Positions 1-6,693 are shown, counted from the first letter of the stretch. The stretch: 8,472 nt of DNA from Bacteroidales bacterium (GCA_017615135.1 JAGAAU010000069.1:1-8472), one strand, 5' to 3'. Notes: generated by a model not told the origin, from the sequence alone. A program made the numbers and translations.

Positions 1-1
1 C

Positions 2-616
2 AAACTGGGCGGCAATATGGCGGGAGTAATCACCTACACCGTACTTATCAATCTGGTGGTAGCGGTAGTTATTCCGCTCTTCATTCCTTTCATCCATCCC
101 GTAGAGGGCTTTACCTTCGGACAGACTTTCAACTTTGTACTGGTGCAGGTGTTCCCCCTGCTGATACTTCCCTGCATCTGCGCATGGATGTTGCGTTACC
201 TCGCCCCGAAGGTTCATGCAAAAATCTGCGAATTCACCTGGATTTCATTCTACCTCTGGGCCTTTTCGCTCGCGCTCGCAGTGCTCATGTGCACCCGCAT
301 AATAGTACGCAGCAGCGCCCCCTGGACGCTTATAATGGAAATAGCGGCTGCGGCCCTGGCATGCTGCATATTCAACTTCTGGGCAGGCAGAAGGCTCGGG
401 AGGGCATACAAATGTAAAACCAGCGCCGGACAGGCCCTGGGGCAGAAAAATACGGTCTTCCTGATCTGGACCGGCTACAGTTTCATGGATCCTGTAACTT
501 CGGTGGCAGGGGGCTTCTACAGCATATGGCAGAACTGCTTCAACAGCTGGCAGCTATACCGCCGGCGCAAATACCTTGAAGCAGTGAATGGTGTAACTGA
601 TAATTCAGTGGATTAG
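2..616 (+). CDS. BASS-family (bile acid:sodium symporter-like) transporter, C-terminal part, 5' end outside window
   Basis: This is an integral membrane protein fragment. The frame is already open at base 2 (K-L-G-G-N-M-A-G), so the ATG at 17 is probably internal and the gene starts left of the window. About 205 residues are visible. They include four or five hydrophobic segments (from the ATG at 17: residues about 5-27, 40-60, 73-93, 104-122, and 148-170). The stretch AGQALGQKNTVFLIWTGYSF followed by DPVTSVAGGFYSIWQNCFNS matches the last helices of BASS transporters, where a substrate- and sodium-binding crossover helix is followed by a conserved FSxWQN-type helix. The family moves organic anions with sodium across the inner membrane; the substrate here cannot be told. 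The gene ends two bases before a TetR-type regulator on the same strand, so the two are probably co-transcribed. I am fairly sure of the family and not of the substrate. Confidence 0.75.
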   Translation, partial: KLGGNMAGVITYTVLINLVVAVVIPLFIPFIHPVEGFTFGQTFNFVLVQVFPLLILPCICAWMLRYLAPKVHAKICEFTWISFYLWAFSLALAVLMCTRIIVRSSAPWTLIMEIAAAALACCIFNFWAGRRLGRAYKCKTSAGQALGQKNTVFLIWTGYSFMDPVTSVAGGFYSIWQNCFNSWQLYRRRKYLEAVNGVTDNSVD

Positions 617-618
617 AT

Positions 619-1155
619 ATGTATAGGGTAAAAGACGACAAAAGGGTGCAGACTTCGGTCCAGCGTATATTCGACGGGCTGGACGCCTGCCTTGACAGTA
701 AGAATTTCAACGATATATCGGTGAGCGACATATCCACGGCGGCGGGTATCAGCCGAGCCACCTTCTACCGCCTGTTCGACTCTCCGTCGGACATTCTGGC
801 CTATATCTGCGACCAGCTGGTAATCGGCAACGTCCGCAACTACCTGGACAGTTCCATTTCCAGCATACACGAATTCCGGATAAGGCTGGTAGACTACTGG
901 CTGGACCGTTACGACCTTGTGAACATAATTCTTAAAAGCCAGCGGGACGACTTGCTCTTCAATGCGGTCTGGAAGTTCTCCGGAGACAGCACCATCAACC
1001 GTTCAGGCTACCTCACCCCCGCAGAAATGGACTATGTGAAGGCTGTAACCTTCGCGCTTATGCGAAGTATCCTAATGGTGTACGGCCAACACGGCAGAAA
1101 AGAGCGTGCAGATGATATCCTCGCCCTTTTCTATAAAGTTGGAGATAAGCTTTAG
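619..1155 (+). CDS. TetR/AcrR-family transcriptional regulator
   Basis: The product is 178 residues, a usual length for TetR repressors. Residues about 11-57 form the N-terminal DNA-binding domain: a first helix (VQRIFDGLDACLDSKNF), then the helix-turn-helix ISVSDISTAAGISRATFYRL and FDSPSDIL, which is the classic TetR pattern ending in TFYRxF. The rest is helical and variable, as expected for a ligand-binding and dimerisation domain. The ATG at 619 lies two bases after the stop codon of the transporter gene, with no room for its own promoter, so it is most likely expressed with that gene and may regulate it. It ends 7 bp from the oppositely oriented flavodiiron gene, with no obvious terminator between them. 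The family call is firm; the ligand and targets are unknown. Confidence 0.88.
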   Translation: MYRVKDDKRVQTSVQRIFDGLDACLDSKNFNDISVSDISTAAGISRATFYRLFDSPSDILAYICDQLVIGNVRNYLDSSISSIHEFRIRLVDYWLDRYDLVNIILKSQRDDLLFNAVWKFSGDSTINRSGYLTPAEMDYVKAVTFALMRSILMVYGQHGRKERADDILALFYKVGDKL

Positions 1156-1162
1156 AGCTGTA

Positions 1163-2353
1163 TCAGGCAGCCAGAATTGCGTCTGCGAGAGCTTCCAGGG
1201 CAGCCTTGTCGCCGCTCTTCATCCGGCTGCGCAGGGTAACCACAGGTTCTACCGTCTCCACATTCTTCATTCCGGACAAGAATTCCTTCATCACCCTGCC
1301 AGCACTCGGCGCCCAGGATCCGTTTTCTACTATGCCAACCTTCCTGTTGGAATATCCCTTGATTTCGAGTCTGTGCAGGAACTCATACATGGGAGTGAAG
1401 AGGCCGGCATCGTAGGAAGACGCGGCCACCACCATCTTGGGATAACGGAAGGCGTCCTCGACGTTTTCGGCAAAATCGGAGCGGGTAAGGTCGCTGAGCA
1501 CCACCTTGGGAGCGCCTTTGGCCTTCAGGATTTCCGCCAGTTTTTCCGCGGCTGCGAGCGTACCGCCATGAATTGATGCGCAGGCTATAAAGATGCCGTC
1601 GGTTTCCGCTTCGTACTTGCTCCAGGTGTCGTAGAGCGAGAGATATTCGCCCAGATTGTCCTCGAGCAGCGGGCCGTGAAGGGGGCGGATGGCCTTGATG
1701 GGCAGCGCGGAGGTTTTCTTGAGCAGCGCCTGAACCTGGGCGCCGTATTTACCCACGATATTGAAGTAGTAGCGGCGCGCCTCGCAGGACCAGTCGTCAT
1801 CGTCGCGGCCATAAAAGCCGCATTTGCCGAGGGCGCCGAACTTGCCGAACCCGTCCGCGCTGTAGAGCGATCCGTCCGCCTCGTCGAAGGAGACCATCAC
1901 CTCCGGCCAATGCACCATGGGAGCGGCGATAAACTGCAGTCTGTGCTTTCCGAGTTCAAGCACGTCGCCCTCCTTAACTGCCTGTGTACGCCCTTCGAGA
2001 TTGAGGTCCTCGAAGAACTGCGGCAGCATCTGCAGCGCCTTGGCACTTGCGACGAGTTGCATGGCGGGATACAGTTCCAGCACCTTCGCAATGAGCGCCG
2101 AATGGTCGGGTTCCATATGATGCACGACCAGATAGTCCGGGGTGCGGCCGCCAAGCGCTTCGGCCAGGTTTTCCAGCCACTGCTCCCCTACTTTCTCATC
2201 TGCGGTATCCAGCACCGCAATTTTCTTATCTATGATGACATAGGAATTGTACGCCATCCCGTCCGGGACTATGTACTGGCTTTCAAAAAGGTCAAGGTTA
2301 AGGTCGTCTGCGCCTATATAGGCGACGTCTGCACTCAGTTTTCTTACGCTCAT
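1163..2353 (-). CDS. Flavodiiron protein (A-type flavoprotein, O2/NO reductase)
   Basis: This is a cytoplasmic enzyme that reduces O2 to water or NO to N2O, used by anaerobes to survive oxygen and nitrosative stress. From the ATG at 2353 it is 396 residues, the usual two-domain length. The N-terminal metallo-beta-lactamase-like domain has all the expected diiron ligands: H79, E81, D83 and H84 (HMEPDH), H148 (PMVHWPE), D167 (YSADGFG) and H226 (RPLHGP). The flavodoxin domain starts near residue 253 with an FMN phosphate loop, CASIHGGT. There is no C-terminal rubredoxin extension, so electrons must come from a separate partner. A TTG eight codons upstream (2377) is in frame, but it lies inside the predicted -7 promoter motif, so I prefer the ATG. 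Whether O2 or NO is the main substrate cannot be read from the sequence. Confidence 0.95.
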   Translation of the reverse strand: MSVRKLSADVAYIGADDLNLDLFESQYIVPDGMAYNSYVIIDKKIAVLDTADEKVGEQWLENLAEALGGRTPDYLVVHHMEPDHSALIAKVLELYPAMQLVASAKALQMLPQFFEDLNLEGRTQAVKEGDVLELGKHRLQFIAAPMVHWPEVMVSFDEADGSLYSADGFGKFGALGKCGFYGRDDDDWSCEARRYYFNIVGKYGAQVQALLKKTSALPIKAIRPLHGPLLEDNLGEYLSLYDTWSKYEAETDGIFIACASIHGGTLAAAEKLAEILKAKGAPKVVLSDLTRSDFAENVEDAFRYPKMVVAASSYDAGLFTPMYEFLHRLEIKGYSNRKVGIVENGSWAPSAGRVMKEFLSGMKNVETVEPVVTLRSRMKSGDKAALEALADAILAA

Positions 2354-2374
2354 GGTGATCAATCTTGTTTCCTG

Positions 2375-2382
2375 CAAAGATA
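2375..2382 (-). promoter_or_regulatory. Predicted -7 promoter element for the flavodiiron gene
   Basis: Read on the minus strand the sequence is TATCTTTG, matching the Bacteroidetes -7 consensus TAnnTTTG. It lies 21 bp before the ATG at 2353, giving a short leader of about 15 bases. No convincing -33 TTTG is seen at the right spacing, so support comes from the -7 box and its position only. Confidence 0.45.
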
Positions 2383-2467
2383 ATAAAAAATCCAGGATGA
2401 ACTGCTTCTATTTTCAGACTACGCCCCTTCATGGCTATCCCTCCCATCCGTCATTGCCGGCCAAGAG

Positions 2468-2626
2468 GTACGCCGTTTTGCTCAAAAACGCCAGATTTTG
2501 CATATTTCCATGTACCCAGGGTACACCGTTTTGCTCAAAAACGCCAGATTTTGCATATTTCCATGTACCCAGGGTACACCGTTTTGCTCAAAAATGCCCG
2601 GTTTTGCATATTTCCATGTACCTCCT
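2468..2626. repeat. Three contiguous 53-bp tandem repeats in an intergenic region
   Basis: Three direct copies abut at 2468-2520, 2521-2573 and 2574-2626. Copies 1 and 2 differ by one base. Copy 3 has three internal changes and a different last few bases. Each unit holds CGTTTTGCTCAAAAACG, an inverted repeat with one bulged base, and TTTTGCATATTTCCATGTAC. The two junctions form the 13-bp palindrome GTACCCAGGGTAC (2512-2524 and 2565-2577). Because 53 is not a multiple of 3, all three forward frames read a similar false peptide in turn, which argues against coding. The array fills most of the 349-bp gap between the flavodiiron and M15 peptidase genes, whose 5' ends both face it. I see no gene in this gap. 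The function is unknown. Confidence 0.9.
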
Positions 2627-2644
2627 GCTCCATGTACCTCCTGC
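2613..2644. repeat. Two 16-bp tandem copies (CCATGTACCTCCTGCY)
   Basis: CCATGTACCTCCTGCT at 2613-2628 is followed directly by CCATGTACCTCCTGCC at 2629-2644. The first copy begins inside the end of the third 53-bp unit, so this looks like a local slippage duplication at the edge of the larger array. Confidence 0.75.
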
Positions 2645-2664
2645 CCATCGCCGAAGTTCATCTA

Positions 2665-2695
2665 TTGGAATATTTCAAAACAGATTCTAAATTTG
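2665..2695 (+). promoter_or_regulatory. Predicted Bacteroidetes-type promoter of the M15 peptidase gene
   Basis: TAAATTTG at 2688-2695 fits the TAnnTTTG -7 box. TTG at 2665-2667 stands 20 bp upstream, close to the usual -33 spacing. Transcription would start only about 0-5 bases before the ATG at 2703, so the mRNA would be nearly leaderless. Confidence 0.5.
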
Positions 2696-2702
2696 TGAGG
2701 TT

Positions 2703-3545
2703 ATGCTCAAACAGATACTTCTGACAATAGCTATTTTGCTTTCGCTGTCATGCAGAGCCGGGGCGCCGCTTTCTTGTAGAGCCGGTGTGCCGCTTTCTTG
2801 CAGAGCCGGGGCACCGCTTTCATTCAGAGCCGGGGCGCCACTGTCATGCAGAGCCGGGGTGCCACTGTCATGCAGAGCCGGGGCGCCGCTTTCTTGCCGA
2901 GCGGCGGATTCCCTGCCTGGGCCCGGAGAGGTGGTGCCACAGACAATGATAGAAAAAATCGGCATAGACCGCTGGTTTTCCGTTACCGAAATTCCGGATG
3001 CCGTATTTGCATCCATGCAGGGCAAATCTTTTAAAAGCGACTGTACCGTTCCCCGCTCAGACCTGCGTTATCTGCGCGTACTGCACAAAGATGCCGAGGG
3101 CCGCAGCATAGTGGGCGAAATGGTGGTGAACAAGGCAATTGCGGCGGATGTACTGGAGATTCTGCGCAAACTCTACGAAGCGGGCTATCCCATCGAACGG
3201 ATGCGTCTGATCGACCTGTACGACGCAGACGACGAGACCTCGATGCGTGCAAACAATTCGTCATCCTTCAATTTCCGCTTCGTTTCCCATACTACGAAAG
3301 TCTCCAAACACGGCTACGGCATGGCGGTGGACATCAATCCGCTGTATAACCCCTACCACAAGTATCTGAAAGACGGCACTGAGGTGGTGGAACCGGCAAC
3401 GGGGCGGCCTTACCTGGACCGCAAAAATGCCTTTGCCTACAAGATTACCGGCGACGATCTTTGCTGCCGGCTGTTCAAGGAAAAAGGCTTTGAGTGGGGC
3501 GGAGACTGGAAGAGCTGCAAGGATTATCAGCATTTCGAGAAATAA
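2703..3545 (+). CDS. M15-family metallopeptidase (D-Ala-D-Ala carboxypeptidase / L-Ala-D-Glu endopeptidase-like), probable lipoprotein with Cys-rich octapeptide repeats
   Basis: This is a 280-residue protein likely to cleave peptidoglycan stem peptides outside the inner membrane. Residues 1-16 are a short hydrophobic signal (MLKQILLTIAILLSLS) followed by C17, a plausible relaxed lipoprotein cleavage site. Residues 16-68 are seven head-to-tail copies of SC-R-A-G-[AV]-P-L, the last one shortened; copy 4 has Phe in place of Cys. The catalytic domain covers about 83-280. The zinc ligands H203 and D210 lie in SKHGYGMAVDINP and H277 lies in DYQHFE, with the usual EWGGDW segment (264-269) just before. 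This pattern fits the VanY/CwlK-like M15 peptidases (Pfam peptidase_M15_4 type). The catalytic part is complete and no key residue is missing. It lies 12 bp upstream of the ABC ATPase gene on the same strand, but the functions are not clearly linked. The exact bond cleaved cannot be told. Confidence 0.85.
   Translation: MLKQILLTIAILLSLSCRAGAPLSCRAGVPLSCRAGAPLSFRAGAPLSCRAGVPLSCRAGAPLSCRAADSLPGPGEVVPQTMIEKIGIDRWFSVTEIPDAVFASMQGKSFKSDCTVPRSDLRYLRVLHKDAEGRSIVGEMVVNKAIAADVLEILRKLYEAGYPIERMRLIDLYDADDETSMRANNSSSFNFRFVSHTTKVSKHGYGMAVDINPLYNPYHKYLKDGTEVVEPATGRPYLDRKNAFAYKITGDDLCCRLFKEKGFEWGGDWKSCKDYQHFEK
2748..2906 (+). repeat. 24-bp in-frame tandem repeat coding for SCRAG[A/V]PL
   Basis: There are six full 24-bp units and one partial unit with consensus CTTTCNTGCAGAGCCGGGGC plus GCCG, counting from the serine codon at 2748. 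Units differ by a few bases, including one TGC-to-TTC change. The length is a multiple of 3, so copy-number change by slippage would alter linker length without breaking the frame. Confidence 0.9.
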
Positions 3546-3557
3546 GTTCCCTGGCAA

Positions 3558-4895
3558 ATGCAGACGATATTATACGGAGAGAACGCATCGGGGAAGAGCC
3601 GACAGGCCGCCCGGACGGTAATGCTGCATCCTACGGACCATTACCTGATTTCTTTCCGCGATTCTTACGGGACGCTCGATGACAGCTATTACTACCAGCT
3701 GCGCTGGAATGCCCAGGCAATCGATGACGATACACCGACACTCGGGCAATTGATAGAGAAGGCCGACGCACTTGCAGACAGCCGTGCCGCATGGGACGGG
3801 CAGGAGAAGCAGTTGGCTATGCGTGAGCAGCGCAAGGCATTGCTGGAAAAGTTATTGCCGCTCTTTGGTCTGGACCGTCTGTGGGACAAATACATCATCA
3901 CTCTATCCAGCGGAGAGTTGCGAAAGTTCAGTCTGGTGAAGGCCCTGCTTTCGCTCCCCCGCGTCCTGGTGCTGGATTCCCCTTTTACGGGGCTGGACGC
4001 CGGCACTCGTGAAGACCTCGCCCGTCTGCTTGGTGAAGTGGCAAGCGAACTGCAAATGGAGGTGCATCTGCTGATGCAGAGGCTGGACATCGTGCCGCCC
4101 TTTATCCAGGAAACTCAAACCCTGCCGCCCGGGCCGCTGCCGGAGCCGGATATAGCCGCAATGCGTACGGCCATCGCCTCGCTGCCTGTCAAGGACCTCG
4201 CTGCGGAGCCTTTCTACCCTTCCGGCGACGCGCCTGAAATTGTCCGCTGCAATGCCGTAAGCATCCGCTATGGCAGCAGGACCATCCTGAATTCCCTGGA
4301 CTGGGTGGTGCGGGAAGGAGAATGCTGGGCCATCGGCGGACAGAACGGAGCCGGAAAATCAACGCTGCTCTCCCTTGTCTGTGCAGACAACCCCCAGGCC
4401 TACGCCTGCGACATTTCGCTCTTTTCGCACCGGCGCGGCAGCGGAGAGAGCATCTGGGAAATCAAACGGCACATCGGTTATGTCAGTCCCGAATTGCATC
4501 GCGCATGGCAACACAATATTCCAGCGCTGGATATTGTTGCGAGCGGGCTGTTCGACACCACCGGACTCCCGCGCAGGCCGGATGAGGGCGAGGAACGGAC
4601 CTGCCGTTTCTGGATGCGGCTCCTGGGCATCGAAGCCCTGGCAGAGCGCTCATTTCTTCAGCTTTCCGACGGAGAGCAGCGCCTCTGCCTGATTGCCCGC
4701 GCCTTTGTCAAGGATCCGGAACTCCTGGTACTGGACGAGCCGCTGCACGGATTGGACGAGAAGCGCAGCGCCCTGGTCAAAGAGCTCATCGACGCCTTTA
4801 TGCAGCGCCCGCACAAAACCCTGCTGATGGTCACCCACTTCGAGCACGAACTCCCCCGCTGCATCAACCGCCGCCTGCAGCTCAAGAAATCGTAA
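3558..4895 (+). CDS. Tandem two-domain ABC ATPase of the ModF/PhrA type
   Basis: This is a 445-residue soluble protein with two ABC ATPase domains and no membrane segments. Domain 1 (about 1-185) has Walker A GENASGKS (7-14), signature LSSGE (116-120) and Walker B VLVLDSP (136-142), where the catalytic Glu is Ser141. The H-loop position reads MQR with no His, so site 1 looks weak or inactive. Domain 2 (about 228-445) is complete: Walker A GQNGAGKST (261-269), signature LSDGE (369-373), Walker B LLVLDEP (389-395) and H427 in MVTHFEHELP. The segment GYVSPELH (308-314) near the Q-loop is typical of ModF-like proteins. E. coli ModF is also a double ABC protein, linked to molybdate transport genes, but no permease or molybdate-binding gene is in this window, so the role here is open. 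The ATG at 3558 sits 7 codons before the Walker A glycine, leaving no room for a later start. Confidence 0.85.
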   Translation: MQTILYGENASGKSRQAARTVMLHPTDHYLISFRDSYGTLDDSYYYQLRWNAQAIDDDTPTLGQLIEKADALADSRAAWDGQEKQLAMREQRKALLEKLLPLFGLDRLWDKYIITLSSGELRKFSLVKALLSLPRVLVLDSPFTGLDAGTREDLARLLGEVASELQMEVHLLMQRLDIVPPFIQETQTLPPGPLPEPDIAAMRTAIASLPVKDLAAEPFYPSGDAPEIVRCNAVSIRYGSRTILNSLDWVVREGECWAIGGQNGAGKSTLLSLVCADNPQAYACDISLFSHRRGSGESIWEIKRHIGYVSPELHRAWQHNIPALDIVASGLFDTTGLPRRPDEGEERTCRFWMRLLGIEALAERSFLQLSDGEQRLCLIARAFVKDPELLVLDEPLHGLDEKRSALVKELIDAFMQRPHKTLLMVTHFEHELPRCINRRLQLKKS

Positions 4896-4908
4896 TGTCA
4901 CTGATTCT

Positions 4909-5347
4909 CTAGCGCAAGGTTCCGGAGGGGACCTGAGCCTCTGCGATTTCGCCGACCTTCTTACCCATCAGGGCGGCGCCGATCGGGGATTTCACCGAGA
5001 TCTTTCCTGCCTCAAGATTCATCTCGTGGGGCTGACGATCTCGAATTGCATCCGGGCATGGGTCGAAAAATTCGTGAATTCGCCAGGCTCAGGAGGCTGA
5101 CCCTGTCTTCGGGGAGAAGGTCGTGGTCAACCACGCGGGAATGCTCCAAAATTTTCTGTAGAAAACGGATACGGCTGATGGTTTTCGACTGGTTCCGCCT
5201 CGCCTCCCGATATCCCGCATTATCGCTTCGGTCTCCCTGGGCACTGGCCTCCGCGAGATCGTCCCTCACCTTGGGATATACCTCGTCAATCAAGTGCTTC
5301 AACTCTGCCGCAATCTCGTCGTACCGTTGTTTTGACAGATATTCCAT
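4909..5347 (-). pseudogene. GreA/GreB-family transcript cleavage factor, broken by two frameshifts
   Basis: The intact family rescues backtracked RNA polymerase by placing acidic residues at the tip of a coiled coil in the secondary channel. From the ATG at 5347 the coiled-coil domain reads normally (MEYLSKQRYDEIAAELKHLI through RFLQKILEHSRVVD). The true frame is then lost near 5077-5088 and resumes one frame over as EFTNFSTHARMQFEIVSP. It is lost again at a GGGG run (5028-5031) and resumes as HEMNLEAGKISVKSPIGAAL and MGKKVGEIAEAQVPSGTLR, an unmistakable Gre C-terminal domain, ending at TAG (4909-4911). Past that TAG the frame reads RISDITIS to a TGA at 4882-4884, which could be the original tail. 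Each break equals one missing base. In the first frame alone the product would stop at 5012 after 111 residues. The acidic tip is also altered (GDRSDNAGY against the usual GDxSENAEY). It starts 6 bp after the RhuM gene and converges on the ABC gene. Confidence 0.8.
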
Positions 5348-5353
5348 ATTGGG

Positions 5354-6367
5354 TTACAATATTCGGTCATCGCCATTGGTTAGCCTGTCGAAGTCAGACT
5401 GGAAGAGCCGATCCTGGATTACGCGGTATTTCTCGAATTCGGTCTCGGCGAATTCTTTGGCATAATCGGCGGTAACACGGCCGGGATTATCAAGGACAGG
5501 ACGGTCATCGCCCTCCAGGAATTTATCTATGCGAGTTGCCCAGTCTTCCATAGTCATGGGGATGTGTCTCTTGGCACGTTCTTCTGCGAGATCCAGAAAA
5601 GCACTCACGATGCGGCCCATTGACTCCAGTTCGTTCTCTTTGAGATAGTTCTTAGCGATGGAGACATCGGACTTAAGAATCTTGCCCCGGGGAGACTTGG
5701 CCCAGGTGGTGAGGCCCATGTGCTCCTTCTCTGCATTGGCCCGCTCGACAATCAATTCAGCGGCAGTGTGGCCGTGAACGGCGAAATGCATCTTGTTTTG
5801 GACTTTCTTGAAGAAGATACGGGTTGTGGGAGCATCTGGATTGTAGTCGATGGCCGTAGCGTAGATGTCGGTAATTTTCTGGTAAAAGCGGCGTTCACTG
5901 AGCCGGATTTCCCGGATTTCTTCCAGGAGTCGCTCGAAGTAGTCGACGTTCAGGAAGGTCCCGTTCTCCATTCGCTGTTTGTCAATGACGTAACCGCGTA
6001 TGGCAAACTGCCGGAGGACGTTGGTACACCACTGGCGGAATTGCGTAGCCCTCACTGAGTTGACGCGATAGCCGACAGAAATGACGGCGTCCAGATTGTA
6101 ATATTTCACCTGGTAGTTTTTGCCGTCCGCGGCAGTCTGTCGGAATTTCCGACAAACTGAATCTTCGGCCAGCTCACCGCTGGCGAAGATGTTCTGCAGG
6201 TGCTCTGCAATGGTAGACCGTCCCTTGTCAAACAGTAAGGAAATGGCATCCTGCGTGAGCCAGAGGGTTTCGTCGGAATATAGCAACTGAACACCATCTT
6301 CTCTGTTCTCGAGTTGGAAGATAAGGAATTCGGCGGTGCTGTTGCGTATGGTGAGGTTCTTTTCCAT
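5354..6367 (-). CDS. RhuM-family protein (virulence RhuM domain)
   Basis: This 337-residue protein is of a family widespread in bacteria and often found next to restriction-modification or other mobile defence genes; its biochemical role is not established. An N-terminal helix-turn-helix-like region (residues about 34-61, LWLTQDAISLLF then GRSTIAEHLQNIF) is followed by the family hallmarks YYNLDAVISVGYRVNS (89-104), ATQFRQWCTNVLRQFAIRGY (107-126), RFYQKITDIYATAIDYNP (160-177) and FFKKVQNKMHFAVHGHTAAE (185-204). The length and ends look complete. The ATG at 6367 is followed directly by the usual N-terminus. No promoter motif is seen in the about 100 bp just upstream, so transcription may come from the -7 box near 6602-6609. 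Its stop is 6 bp from the Gre pseudogene, which suggests the RhuM segment was inserted beside, or captured, that gene. The family is clear, the function is not. Confidence 0.88.
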   Translation of the reverse strand: MEKNLTIRNSTAEFLIFQLENREDGVQLLYSDETLWLTQDAISLLFDKGRSTIAEHLQNIFASGELAEDSVCRKFRQTAADGKNYQVKYYNLDAVISVGYRVNSVRATQFRQWCTNVLRQFAIRGYVIDKQRMENGTFLNVDYFERLLEEIREIRLSERRFYQKITDIYATAIDYNPDAPTTRIFFKKVQNKMHFAVHGHTAAELIVERANAEKEHMGLTTWAKSPRGKILKSDVSIAKNYLKENELESMGRIVSAFLDLAEERAKRHIPMTMEDWATRIDKFLEGDDRPVLDNPGRVTADYAKEFAETEFEKYRVIQDRLFQSDFDRLTNGDDRIL

Positions 6368-6376
6368 AGTCGGTTG

Positions 6377-6487
6377 CTATTTTGTGAGTTCCTGGTACAT
6401 CTTAAAGAGGCGGGTAGCGATGTCGCCCTCGGCATATCTGTAACGGGGGACACTAGGCGAATAGGCATTCGGTAGATATACATTCAT
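6377..6487 (-). CDS. Possible 36-aa peptide directly upstream of RhuM
   Basis: An ATG at 6487 opens a short frame, MNVYLPNAYSPSVPRYRYAE continuing to FKMYQELTK, that ends at TAG 9 bp before the RhuM start. The frame is open a further 12 codons upstream of the ATG. It overlaps, in another frame, the end of the small lipoprotein-like ORF, so at most one of the two is likely to be the original gene, or the two are halves of one frameshifted gene. I do not recognise the peptide. Its polar, folded-looking C-terminal part (EGDIATRLFKMYQELTK) resembles the end of a real protein more than random sequence. Confidence 0.3.
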   Translation of the reverse strand: MNVYLPNAYSPSVPRYRYAEGDIATRLFKMYQELTK

Positions 6488-6569
6488 CTTGTCCGGATGT
6501 TGAATTGCAACCACAGCCTGTAATCAAGAAAAATGCAAGTGCATAAGGACAACAAAGACTCTTTTTCAT
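6453..6569 (-). CDS. Small lipoprotein or truncated lipoprotein remnant (38 aa)
   Basis: From the ATG at 6569 the frame reads a clear lipoprotein signal: MKKSLCCPYALAFFLITGC, with lysines first, a hydrophobic core, and the lipobox LITGC at residues 15-19. After the lipid-anchored Cys19 only 19 residues follow, ending in ECLFA and TAG at 6453-6455. Five cysteines besides the lipobox Cys occur in the short product (C6, C7, C21, C30, C35). A -7 promoter motif lies 33 bp upstream. The body of the protein seems to be missing: a one-base shift would join it to the 36-aa frame that runs on to 6377, giving about 63 residues. It may be a tiny lipoprotein, a leader for RhuM, or the remains of a gene cut when RhuM arrived. 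Confidence 0.45.
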   Translation of the reverse strand: MKKSLCCPYALAFFLITGCGCNSTSGQDECISTECLFA

Positions 6570-6601
6570 ATAACACTACAACTATTTGTTATGACCGTGG
6601 A

Positions 6602-6609
6602 CAAATATA
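6602..6609 (-). promoter_or_regulatory. Predicted -7 promoter element for the lipoprotein ORF and RhuM
   Basis: On the minus strand the sequence is TATATTTG, matching TAnnTTTG, 33 bp before the ATG at 6569. It sits within an inverted repeat GACAAA-N10-TTTGTC (6600-6621), which could be an operator. No clear -33 TTTG is seen. Confidence 0.4.
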
Positions 6610-6693
6610 ATCATTTTTGTCTGAGAACGGCGTAGTTAAGACCCACACTTATAAACCGATATTCATTAAAAAACTTGAAGTCCCATTTTGTTT

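Noticed and set aside
2354..2377. Upstream TTG start adding eight residues to the flavodiiron protein
   Set aside because: The TTG lies inside the likely -7 promoter box, and the ATG at 2353 gives the usual family N-terminus.
1676..2383. Long plus-strand open frame opposite the flavodiiron gene
   Set aside because: It has no recognisable domain and covers a minus-strand gene with all seven metal ligands; it is a by-product of GC-rich codon use.
2468..2626. CRISPR array
   Set aside because: The repeats abut with no unique spacers, the period is constant at 53 bp because the whole unit is repeated, and no cas gene is present.
2352..2724. Overlapping forward open frames with repeated FCIFPCTQGTPFCSK-like peptides
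   Set aside because: They arise from the 53-bp repeat, which shifts frame with each copy so all frames read the same words. They overlap the M15 promoter and look like no known protein.
2687..3025. Minus-strand open frame of ESGAPAL-like repeats
   Set aside because: It is the antisense reading of the 24-bp repeat in the M15 gene; the sense strand has a signal peptide and intact catalytic motifs.
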